The translations under genes and the position numbers were made by a program. Of a DNA stretch of 64,000 nt, positions 27,026-34,344 are shown piece after piece; the first letter of the stretch is position 1, and each line of letters begins with the position of its first letter. Source of the stretch: Spirochaetaceae bacterium (lineage in GTDB: Bacteria; Myxococcota_A; UBA9160; UBA4427); contig JACKFD010000010.1 in the NCBI GenBank assembly GCA_020632655.1, forward strand, positions 62,001 to 126,000. Reading direction: 5' to 3'. Under the pieces are notes generated by a model, which did not search any database, was not told the DNA's origin, and was given only the letters and a program-made list of their open reading frames with translations.

Positions 27026-27469
27026 ATGTCGACGTCACGCGAAGAGGCCCACAAGGCGACCGTCCTGAAGATGTGGAAGGCGCTCTCGGAGTTCGACTTC
27101 CCGACCCTCGAGAGCTGTCTGCATCCGGACGTGCACTACGAGGACGTGCCGACCGACGACCCGGGCGCGCACGGCCCGAAGAACGTGGTGAAGCGGCTCT
27201 CGATCGCCTGGGACCATCTCGACAAGCAGGAGCAGATCACGCATCACATCGCCGCCGACGGCGACTTCGTCTTCCTCGACCACACCGAGATCTGGACCTT
27301 CAAGACCGGCGAGAAGGTCCAGCACACCTTCTGCACCTTCCACGAGATGCGCGACGGCCAGATCGTGGCGTGGCGCGACTACTGGGACGTCGCGCGCTTC
27401 GTCGGCCAGTTCCCGCAGTGGTTCCTGGCGGAGATGGCGAAGAGCTCGGCGGCCGACTTCGGCGGGTAG
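27026..27469 (+). CDS. NTF2-like (SnoaL-type) protein
   Basis: 147 aa, the normal size of a single NTF2-like cone domain. Pattern: helix ATVLKMWKALSEFDFPTLES, then CLHPDVHYEDVP, an acidic turn and the sheet FVFLDHTEIWTFKTGEKVQH with HEMRDGQIVAWRDYWD. Members are isomerases, hydratases or epoxide hydrolases in polyketide and steroid pathways, and DGQIVAWRDYWD is typical of the limonene-epoxide-hydrolase-like group. The exact activity cannot be assigned. Ribosome site GGAG is seen before the ATG. Confidence 0.85.
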   Translation: MSTSREEAHKATVLKMWKALSEFDFPTLESCLHPDVHYEDVPTDDPGAHGPKNVVKRLSIAWDHLDKQEQITHHIAADGDFVFLDHTEIWTFKTGEKVQHTFCTFHEMRDGQIVAWRDYWDVARFVGQFPQWFLAEMAKSSAADFGG

Positions 27470-27525
27470 ACCATCACCCCGCGGGTAAGTGATCGTCGCG
27501 GCCAGCAACCTGCTCAATCGTCTAT

Positions 27526-27541
27526 TCATATACTGTATACT
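27526..27541 (+). promoter_or_regulatory. AT-rich palindrome before the dioxygenase operon
   Basis: TATACTGTATA, palindromic except for its central base, stands out in a GC-rich intergenic region about 50 bp before the TauD gene. It shares ACTGTATA with the TetR/acyl-CoA dehydrogenase divergent promoter at 51568-51575. Candidate operator or -10 region. Confidence 0.4.
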
Positions 27542-27587
27542 TCCTGCCGGTCCGGCGTGAATCCGCCGCCGGCAGGAGGTCCCTCCG

Positions 27588-28424
27588 ATGGCCCTGACCC
27601 TCGAGCCGCTCGCTCCCTTCGGCGCCCGCATCGTCGACCCCGACGTCGACTATCTCCTCGAATCCCCCGACGCCCCCGACGAGGTGATGCGGGCCCTCGA
27701 GCAGAATTGCGTCCTGCTCTTCCGCGGACTCCATCTCGACGACGCCACCCAGCTCGCCTTCGCACAGCGCCTCGGCGAGATCGTCGTCAAGCACACCCCT
27801 GGCTGGAGCGCCGAGTTCCCCGGCATCTACCGTGTCGCCCTCGACCCGAGCGCGAACGACGAGCTCTACGTGAAGGGCTCCTGGGACTGGCACATCGACG
27901 GCGCGACCATGCTCGGTGCGCCGGCGAAGGCGTCGCTGCTCAGCTGCCGCGTACCGCCCGGATCCGGCGGCGAGACGGAGTTCGTCGACACCTATGCCGC
28001 GTACGAGCGCCTGTCGCGCGAGGAGAAGGAGCGCGTCGGTCGCCTCAAGGTCTGGCACAAGGTCCGCGCCGACGCGTACTCGACGCCCATCCATCTCGCG
28101 CCGGGTATGCGCGAGCGGCTCGAGCAGGAGCCGGCGCAGCTCCATCCGCTCGTCTGGACGCATCGCGACGGACGCCGCTCCCTCGTCCTCGGCGTGACGA
28201 CCGCCTCGGTCGAAGGCCTGGAGCCCGCCGCGGGTCGCACCCTGCTCGACGAACTCCTCGCCCACGCCACGCAGCCTTCGGCCGTGCTCTCGCATACCTG
28301 GCAGGTCGACGATGTCGTGATGTGGGACAACCGCGGCACGATGCATCGCGCGCGTCCCTACGCCGACGACTCGGGTCGCGACATGCATCGCATCACGCTC
28401 GTGGGCGACGAGCCGATTCAGTAG
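27588..28424 (+). CDS. TauD/TfdA-family Fe(II)/2-oxoglutarate dioxygenase
   Basis: 278 aa. An exact AGGAGGT lies seven bases before the ATG. HxD in WDWHIDGA (H102/D104), distal His in GTMHRARPY near 255 and the oxoglutarate Arg in MHRITLVG near 269 complete the active site. FGARIVDPDVDYLLE is the N-terminal family strand. First gene of a probable operon of two dioxygenases, an SDR and an amidohydrolase, all spaced by 30 to 105 bp. Shorter than and only distantly similar to the TauD protein at 22080. Confidence 0.92.
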   Translation: MALTLEPLAPFGARIVDPDVDYLLESPDAPDEVMRALEQNCVLLFRGLHLDDATQLAFAQRLGEIVVKHTPGWSAEFPGIYRVALDPSANDELYVKGSWDWHIDGATMLGAPAKASLLSCRVPPGSGGETEFVDTYAAYERLSREEKERVGRLKVWHKVRADAYSTPIHLAPGMRERLEQEPAQLHPLVWTHRDGRRSLVLGVTTASVEGLEPAAGRTLLDELLAHATQPSAVLSHTWQVDDVVMWDNRGTMHRARPYADDSGRDMHRITLVGDEPIQ

Positions 28425-28454
28425 GCGCCACGCAGGCAGGAGGGATCCGATCCG

Positions 28455-29288
28455 ATGGACGAGACCGGCATTCGCGCGATCACGGACGAGGAGTTCCACC
28501 ACTACCGCGAGCACGGCTGGGTCAAGCTTCCCCAGCTGATCTCCGAGGATCTCGCCGGCCGGCTGCTCGAGCGCGCCAAGGGCATCATGGGACCCGATGG
28601 CAGCCAGAACGTGATGCGCGGCGACACCGACGTCGCGTCCAATCCCTGGCAGGACCATCACGGCGTCTGCGAGGAGGACGAGCTCTTCGGCGCCGTCGGC
28701 CTCGGCGCCGAGATGGGCCACAACGCCCAGCGCCTCATGCGCCGCGACATCGGCGTGCTGATGTGGACCAACCTGCTCGCCGTCAAGATCGGCACGCAGC
28801 AGAAGACCGGCGTGCCCGCGTCGGCGCCGACGGATTGGCATCAGGACGGGCCGGGCAGCCTGCCGATGGATCGCGCAGGCCGCATCACGTTCTGGATCGC
28901 ACTCGATCACATCACGCCGGACATGGGCCTCGTGCGCTGGATCGATCGCTCGCACACGCTCGGCGCGCTCGGGAACATGGTGAAGGACGGGCACCTCCGC
29001 TGTCCGCTGCTCGACGTCTATCCCGAGCTGCGGGAGATGCCCGTCACGAAGCCCGAGCCCTTCCGGCCGGGGGACGCGACGGCGCACGCGATGTACACGG
29101 TGCACGAGGCGCCGGCGAATACGACGGATCGGCCGCGCTGGACGATGATCCTCAACTACGTGCCGAGCGACACGATCTACACGGGCGTACAGACGGGCTC
29201 GCAGGCGTCGCTCAAGAAGATCGCCAAGGCGGGGCTCTCGGCGGGCGAGCCCTTCGGCGGGCCGCTCTATCCGCGGATCTACGGTTAG
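28455..29288 (+). CDS. Phytanoyl-CoA dioxygenase-family protein
   Basis: 277 aa with GGAGGGA upstream of the ATG. PhyH pattern: FHHYREHGWVKLPQLIS at the N terminus, metal HxD in TDWHQDGPG (H129/D131), GLVRWIDRSHTLGAL, and a distal His in YTVHEAPANTTDRPRW near 216 with the following Arg for 2-oxoglutarate. These enzymes hydroxylate acyl-CoAs or secondary metabolites. It is the second Fe(II) dioxygenase in the operon, which suggests two successive oxidations or alternative substrates. Confidence 0.9.
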   Translation: MDETGIRAITDEEFHHYREHGWVKLPQLISEDLAGRLLERAKGIMGPDGSQNVMRGDTDVASNPWQDHHGVCEEDELFGAVGLGAEMGHNAQRLMRRDIGVLMWTNLLAVKIGTQQKTGVPASAPTDWHQDGPGSLPMDRAGRITFWIALDHITPDMGLVRWIDRSHTLGALGNMVKDGHLRCPLLDVYPELREMPVTKPEPFRPGDATAHAMYTVHEAPANTTDRPRWTMILNYVPSDTIYTGVQTGSQASLKKIAKAGLSAGEPFGGPLYPRIYG

Positions 29289-29332
29289 TCGCGCCGCCTC
29301 GCGCAATGAGCCAGGACCGCCGGGAGGGATCG

Positions 29333-30157
29333 ATGCGCTTCGAGGGCAAGGTGGCCGTCATCACGGGCGGCGCGCGTGGGCTGGGCAGCGCCTTCGCGGA
29401 CGCGATCGTCGCGGAGGGCGCGAAGGTCGCTCTGCTCGACGTGGACGAGGCGGAGGTCGGGCAGACGGCCGGCGCTCTCGAGAAGCAGGGCTTCGAAGCA
29501 CTCGGCCTGCGCTGCGACGTGCGGGACGAGCACGAGGTCGAAGCGGTCGTCGCGCGGGTGGCGGAGCGCTTCGGCCGCATCGACTTCCTGATCAACTCGG
29601 CCGCGCTGCATCGCCGCAAGTACAACCAGCCCTTCAAGTTCCTCCCCCGCGACGAGGTGCGCGCGCTCTTCGACGTGAACGTGATGGGGATCCTGAACTG
29701 CTGCCTGGCAGTCCGGCCGGTGATGGCGACGAATGGCGGCGGCTCGATCGTGAACCTCACGTCGACGGCGGGACATACCTCCGTGACACCCTACGGCGTC
29801 TCGAAGCTGGCGGCCCGCGGACTGACCCTCGCGCTCGCGGGCGAGTTCGCCGAGGACGAGATCCGGGTGAACGCGGTCTCGCCAGGCTTCGTCGGCTCGG
29901 CCGGCAGCCTCGCGGAGTATCCGAAGGAGAACCTGATGTCGCTGCTCGCCTCCCAGGGCGTGCGGCTGCCGGAGTCGATCCTCGCGCGATGCTCGAATCG
30001 CGACCTCGTCGACGTCTTCATGAGCCTCCAGCTCACCCGCCGCGAAGGACGGATGGACGACATCGTGAAGGCCCTCCTCTACCTTTGCTCGGACGACTCG
30101 GGCTTCGTCACGGGCGAGACCCTCAAGGTCGGCGGCGGCTCGGCGGCGGGGTTCTGA
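29333..30157 (+). CDS. Short-chain dehydrogenase/reductase (SDR)
   Basis: 274 aa; the ATG with GGGAGGG at four-base spacing is preferred over one 27 bp upstream. TGGARGLG (11-18) binds cofactor; catalytic Ser 144 (NLTSTAG), Tyr 154 and Lys 158 (YGVSK); an NSAA segment replaces the usual NNAG. An insertion between about 190 and 235 (YPKENLMSLLASQGVRLPES) lengthens the substrate loop. It should oxidise the alcohol made by the upstream dioxygenases (inference from order). A hairpin follows the stop. Confidence 0.93.
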   Translation: MRFEGKVAVITGGARGLGSAFADAIVAEGAKVALLDVDEAEVGQTAGALEKQGFEALGLRCDVRDEHEVEAVVARVAERFGRIDFLINSAALHRRKYNQPFKFLPRDEVRALFDVNVMGILNCCLAVRPVMATNGGGSIVNLTSTAGHTSVTPYGVSKLAARGLTLALAGEFAEDEIRVNAVSPGFVGSAGSLAEYPKENLMSLLASQGVRLPESILARCSNRDLVDVFMSLQLTRREGRMDDIVKALLYLCSDDSGFVTGETLKVGGGSAAGF

Positions 30158-30170
30158 GCCCCGCCCGCCG

Positions 30171-30195
30171 TCCGGGCCCGATTGGCCGGCCCGGA
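30171..30195 (+). terminator. Hairpin after the dioxygenase/SDR genes
   Basis: TCCGGGCC (30171-30178) and GGCCCGGA (30188-30195) form a perfect 8-bp stem 13 bp after the SDR stop. There is no U-tract, so termination is plausible but not certain. Confidence 0.45.
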
Positions 30196-30262
30196 TCGAT
30201 CCCATAGACTCGGCCTGCACCCCATCGGCGTCCCCCACCCGACGCCTCAGCAGGTACGCCCC

Positions 30263-31945
30263 ATGACCTACGACCTCGTCCTCCGCAACGGCCTCGTCGT
30301 CGACGGCTCGGGTCTCGGCTCCTTCCGGGCCGACGTCGGCATCGTCGGCGACCGCATCGCCACGATCGGCCGCATCCGCGCCCGCGGTCGCGAAGAGATC
30401 GACGCCGACGGCCTCGCCGTCACGCCGGGCTTCATCGACGGCCACACCCATCTCGACGCCCAGGTCTTCTGGGACCCGATCGGCGCGAACTCCTGCTGGC
30501 ACGGCGTGACGAGCGTCGTGATGGGCAATTGCGGGTTCACCCTCGCGCCCTCGGCAGAGGAGAACGCGGCGCTCGTCGTGCGCAACCTCGAGCGGGCGGA
30601 GGACATCTCGGGCAAGGCGATGGCCCAGGGCATCCAGTGGAGCTGGACGACCTTTGCCGAGTACCTCGACACCCTCGACCGGCTGCCGAAGGGCCTCAAC
30701 TACGCCGCACAGATCGGACACTCGGCGCTCCGCACCTACGTGATGGGCGAGCGGGCCTTCGAGGAGAGCGCGAGCGAGGACGACCTGCGCGCGATGAGCG
30801 ACGAGCTCCGCGCGGCACTCACGGCGGGCGCGATCGGCTTCAGCACGTCGCGCACGCATCAGCATCGTACCTCCGACGACCGCCCCGTCGCCTCGCGCAT
30901 CGCGAGCTGGGAGGAGGTCGACCGGCTCGTGCACGTGATGGGCGAGCAGGGGGCCTACATCTTCCAGTTCGTCGAGGATCCGCCGGACGCGGATCGGGCC
31001 GAGGCGCGATGGAACGAGCTGATCGCGCTCTCGGCGTCGGCAGCCGTCCCCTTCGCCATCCCCGCCCTCGCCTTCGCCGATCGCATCCTGCCCGTGCTCG
31101 ACCGCTGCGCCGAGCGCGGCGGACGCATGTTCGGCCTCGCCCATTGTCGTGGCATCGGCACGATGTCGTCCTTCCGCACGCAGCTGCCCTTCGACCGGCT
31201 GCCGGTCTGGCGCGAGCTGCGCGCGCTGCCCCTCGACGAGCAGCGCCGACGACTCGAGAACGATCCCGAGCTCGTCCGGCGACTCGTTACGAGCGCGCAC
31301 GAGAGCCAGTACGGCGAGGCGGTCGGAGGCGAAGCACGGCCGCCGGAATTCGACCGCATGCGCGTGCTCGACACGCCGGTCCCGCCGAATCCCTCGGTCG
31401 CCGACGCGGCCCGCGCGCGCGGCCTCGATCCGGTCGAGCTGATGATCCGCGCCTCGCTCGAGGCCGACTTCGACCGGTTCTTCGCGCAGACGCTCACGCC
31501 CTACGATCAGGACGACATCCTGCGCATCCTGCGGCACCCGCATACCGTGATGGCCTTCTCGGACTCGGGCGCGCACGTCAGCCAGATGTGCGACGCGTCG
31601 ATCCAGACGCATCTGCTCGCGCATTGGTGCCGGGACCTCGGCGCCTTCTCCTTCGAGGAGGCAATCCGCATGCTGACCCTCGCGCCGGCCCGCGCCTGGG
31701 GCTTCCACGATCGCGGCCTCGTGCGCGAGGGCCTCGTCGCGGACCTGAACGTGATCGATCCCGCGACGGTGGCGCCTGCGATGCCGAAGGTCGTGCACGA
31801 CCTGCCGGCCGGGGAGAAGCGGATCGAGCAGCGCTCGACCGGAATCAAGGCGACGATCGTGGGCGGGCAGGTCCTCGTCCGGGACGGCCAGCATACGGGC
31901 GCGCTGCCGGGCCGGCTGCTCCGGCGACGGATCGCCCGGGACTGA
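30263..31945 (+). CDS. D-aminoacylase-type amidohydrolase
   Basis: 560 aa, metal-dependent hydrolase of the N-acyl-D-amino-acid deacylase group. Metal site HTHLD (H61/H63), the Cys typical of D-aminoacylases in VMGNCGFTLAP near 92, and the catalytic Asp in FSDSGAH near 435. The C-terminal strand DLNVIDPATV belongs to the composite beta-sandwich. Start MTYDLVLRNG is the family start. Many members act on amides or cyclic ureides of unknown nature. Probably transcribed with or after the dioxygenase operon. Confidence 0.9.
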   Translation: MTYDLVLRNGLVVDGSGLGSFRADVGIVGDRIATIGRIRARGREEIDADGLAVTPGFIDGHTHLDAQVFWDPIGANSCWHGVTSVVMGNCGFTLAPSAEENAALVVRNLERAEDISGKAMAQGIQWSWTTFAEYLDTLDRLPKGLNYAAQIGHSALRTYVMGERAFEESASEDDLRAMSDELRAALTAGAIGFSTSRTHQHRTSDDRPVASRIASWEEVDRLVHVMGEQGAYIFQFVEDPPDADRAEARWNELIALSASAAVPFAIPALAFADRILPVLDRCAERGGRMFGLAHCRGIGTMSSFRTQLPFDRLPVWRELRALPLDEQRRRLENDPELVRRLVTSAHESQYGEAVGGEARPPEFDRMRVLDTPVPPNPSVADAARARGLDPVELMIRASLEADFDRFFAQTLTPYDQDDILRILRHPHTVMAFSDSGAHVSQMCDASIQTHLLAHWCRDLGAFSFEEAIRMLTLAPARAWGFHDRGLVREGLVADLNVIDPATVAPAMPKVVHDLPAGEKRIEQRSTGIKATIVGGQVLVRDGQHTGALPGRLLRRRIARD

Positions 31946-32002
31946 GCGCGGCGTTCGTCGCGCGATCCTCGGGCCGGTCGGACGATCGAGGTCGAGCCTC
32001 GT

Positions 32003-33841
32003 TCAGGCCGCCTCGGCGTGTGGTCCTCCGGACGCGAGCACTGCACCGTGCGCGCGTCGACGCCACGACAGCCAGACACCGACGATCGCGATCCACCCGA
32101 TCCCCGAGAGCCACGCGCCGACCACGAAGCTCGTCGGCCGATAGACGAGCACGACGCGCCGGTCCTCCGGCGTGACCGCGACGGAGAGCAGACCGTCCTG
32201 CGCCTCCTCCACGACGCGACCCGACGGCTCGACGACCCGCCAGCCCGGATCGACGTTCTGATTGATGACGAGCCGATCGGGCGCAGCGACCGAGAGCTCG
32301 ATCTCGAGTCGATTCTGGAGCCATCGCGCCGTACGCACGGCGCCCGCCGACTCCGCGAGCCACGCCTCGCCCCGGTAGTCGCGCGAGCCGACCGCCCGCG
32401 CACGGGTCGGACCGGGCACGATCTCGTAGGCGATCGTCGAGCCGCGATGGGCGAGGAAGGCCGGGTAGAGCGCGCCGAGGGAGGCGAGGAAGGGCGTGCG
32501 GGGGCGGGCGCTGAATCCAGTCGCGTCGTAGGGCGGCAGCCCTTCGTACTGCCGGAACTCCGCCTCGCGCGGCATCGGGATCGGCGGAATCGGAAAGGCG
32601 TCCGAGAGCGTGCGAGCGCCGACGAGGACGAGGTCACACGCGATCGCGAGACTGCAGGCGAGCGCGAGCCCGCGCGCGAGGACGGGCTTCGCGGTCCATG
32701 CCTCCACCCGACGCACGAGGGCGTCGAGACCGATCGAGGCGAGGATGCTCGCGGCGAGCACGGCCCCGAGTCCGAAACGTTGGGGCATCCGGAGCTGGTC
32801 GAAGACGGGGAGTGGATGCAGCACGGTCCACGGACTCGGCCAGACGGTCGCGCCGAGCGAGAGCCAGAGACAGACGGCGCCGGCCACGCACCACGGCGCC
32901 GCACGGCGACCGCCCGCGACGATTCCGAGGAACGCGAGGAAGAGCGGCAGGACCCCGACGTAGAGGCTCTCGTGCACCAGCGTCCCGTTGAACTCCTCGG
33001 GTCGCTTGCGCCAGGCTTCGAGCAGGGCCTGATCCCGATCGACGAGGGCGTGCAGGAGCGCCGCACCCGTATAGCCCCCGACGGCAGCCGTCGTGCGCGG
33101 GTGGCGCTGCATGAGCTCGACGGAGGGCAGGAGCTTCACGGCGGCCAGCGGTAGCGCGAGGACGACGACCAACGCGAGCGCCGACACGCGCCGCCGGAGC
33201 GAAGCACCCGAGAAGCCGGCCTCGCCCAGCACGAGCGCCGCCAGCACGAAGCCCGCGATCACGAGCGGATAGACCCCACCGCCCAGGAACATCACCGCGA
33301 GCAGCGCAGCCGTCGGCAGCACCCAGATCCGGTCCTCGGCCGAACGGCGCATGCAGAGCACCAGCCAGGGCACGTACGCCGCGTTCAGAGCCCAGACGTG
33401 CCCGACCGTAAGATGCACGACGATCCAGCCGTCGAAGGCGAAGACGAAGCTGCCCGCGGCCGCCGCGACCGGGCTCACGCCGACGTGCCGAAGCAGCGCG
33501 TGCATCCCGATCAAGGCGAGCAGCAGATGCAGCACGATCTCGAGCTTGAGCCCGACGACGGCGCCGAAGCCGAGCACGATCGGGAAGCTCGGCGCCAGCA
33601 CGCGCGACTCGGGATTCGCGAGCAGCGGCACGCCCGACCGGTAGTAGGGGTTCCAGAGCGGGAAGTCCCCTTCCGCGAGCAGGGCCTCGCGCGCCACGGC
33701 GTGATGGAAGGTGTGCTGATCCCAGTCGAGGATGCCCCACGCGTCGGGCGCACGAAGAAGCGGCGCGGCGAGGCAGAGGGTCGCCACGACGAAGCCCAGC
33801 AATGTCATTCGCGGCAGGCCGACGAGCGCGAGGAGTCGCAT
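32003..33841 (-). CDS. Large multi-pass membrane protein (YfhO/GT-C-like)
   Basis: 612 aa with about ten to twelve hydrophobic segments, then a C-terminal soluble beta domain (about 440-575) and a last membrane helix (VGAWLSGIGWIAIVGVWLSW). The first loop motif LDWDQHTFHHAVAREAL and the following DFPLWNPYYRSGVPLLANPE match YfhO-type and related GT-C lipid-linked glycosyltransferases. These take sugars from polyprenyl phosphate at the periplasmic face. The glycan is unknown. Convergent with the amidohydrolase; no partner gene adjacent. Confidence 0.8.
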   Translation of the reverse strand: MRLLALVGLPRMTLLGFVVATLCLAAPLLRAPDAWGILDWDQHTFHHAVAREALLAEGDFPLWNPYYRSGVPLLANPESRVLAPSFPIVLGFGAVVGLKLEIVLHLLLALIGMHALLRHVGVSPVAAAAGSFVFAFDGWIVVHLTVGHVWALNAAYVPWLVLCMRRSAEDRIWVLPTAALLAVMFLGGGVYPLVIAGFVLAALVLGEAGFSGASLRRRVSALALVVVLALPLAAVKLLPSVELMQRHPRTTAAVGGYTGAALLHALVDRDQALLEAWRKRPEEFNGTLVHESLYVGVLPLFLAFLGIVAGGRRAAPWCVAGAVCLWLSLGATVWPSPWTVLHPLPVFDQLRMPQRFGLGAVLAASILASIGLDALVRRVEAWTAKPVLARGLALACSLAIACDLVLVGARTLSDAFPIPPIPMPREAEFRQYEGLPPYDATGFSARPRTPFLASLGALYPAFLAHRGSTIAYEIVPGPTRARAVGSRDYRGEAWLAESAGAVRTARWLQNRLEIELSVAAPDRLVINQNVDPGWRVVEPSGRVVEEAQDGLLSVAVTPEDRRVVLVYRPTSFVVGAWLSGIGWIAIVGVWLSWRRRAHGAVLASGGPHAEAA

Positions 33842-34111
33842 CCGCAGGAGACCCCGAACCTTGGAACGAACCCGATCACCCTATCACGTTAGGCCGCTCC
33901 TTCGACGCAGAATTGTTTCGGGTCCATCGCGACGCCGCGGGCGAATCGCCCCGCACCCCACGGCCCCCTGCCTGCCGACCGCCCGCTCAGGAGCGCGCAG
34001 ATCCGCCCCCAGAGCCCCGTTTCCGCTCAAGTTCCTGGCCCTGTCGCCGATCAGGCGGAGGCGGCGCCCGCGGCCGCCGACGAGACCGACACCCACGAGG
34101 GAGATCCCGCC

Positions 34112-34312
34112 ATGGCCCTGCGCCCGCTCGCCTTCAGCCTCCGTCTCCGGGACGGCACCCGCACCCTCCGCGTCCGGAACGATCCCGAGGCGCCCGAGCG
34201 GTATCGGGTCGAAGACGAACGCAAGGGCGAGCCCGTTCGCGTGCGTCGACACGGGTCGGCCCGGGAGGCCGTCCGGGACGCGGCCACGACCTGGCGCAAG
34301 CGACTGCACTGA
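34112..34312 (+). CDS. Small basic protein of unknown function
   Basis: 66 aa, preceded by GAGGGAG about eight bases before the ATG. Arg-rich (about one in five residues) with an antiparallel-strand pattern (FSLRLRDGTRTLRVRND and YRVEDERKGEPVRVRRHG) and a C-terminal helix. No known domain. It could bind nucleic acid, but nothing shows that. Stands alone between divergent and convergent neighbours. Confidence 0.55.
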   Translation: MALRPLAFSLRLRDGTRTLRVRNDPEAPERYRVEDERKGEPVRVRRHGSAREAVRDAATTWRKRLH

Positions 34313-34344
34313 GAGAGCCCGGTCCGCTCCCGTGGCGATCGCCG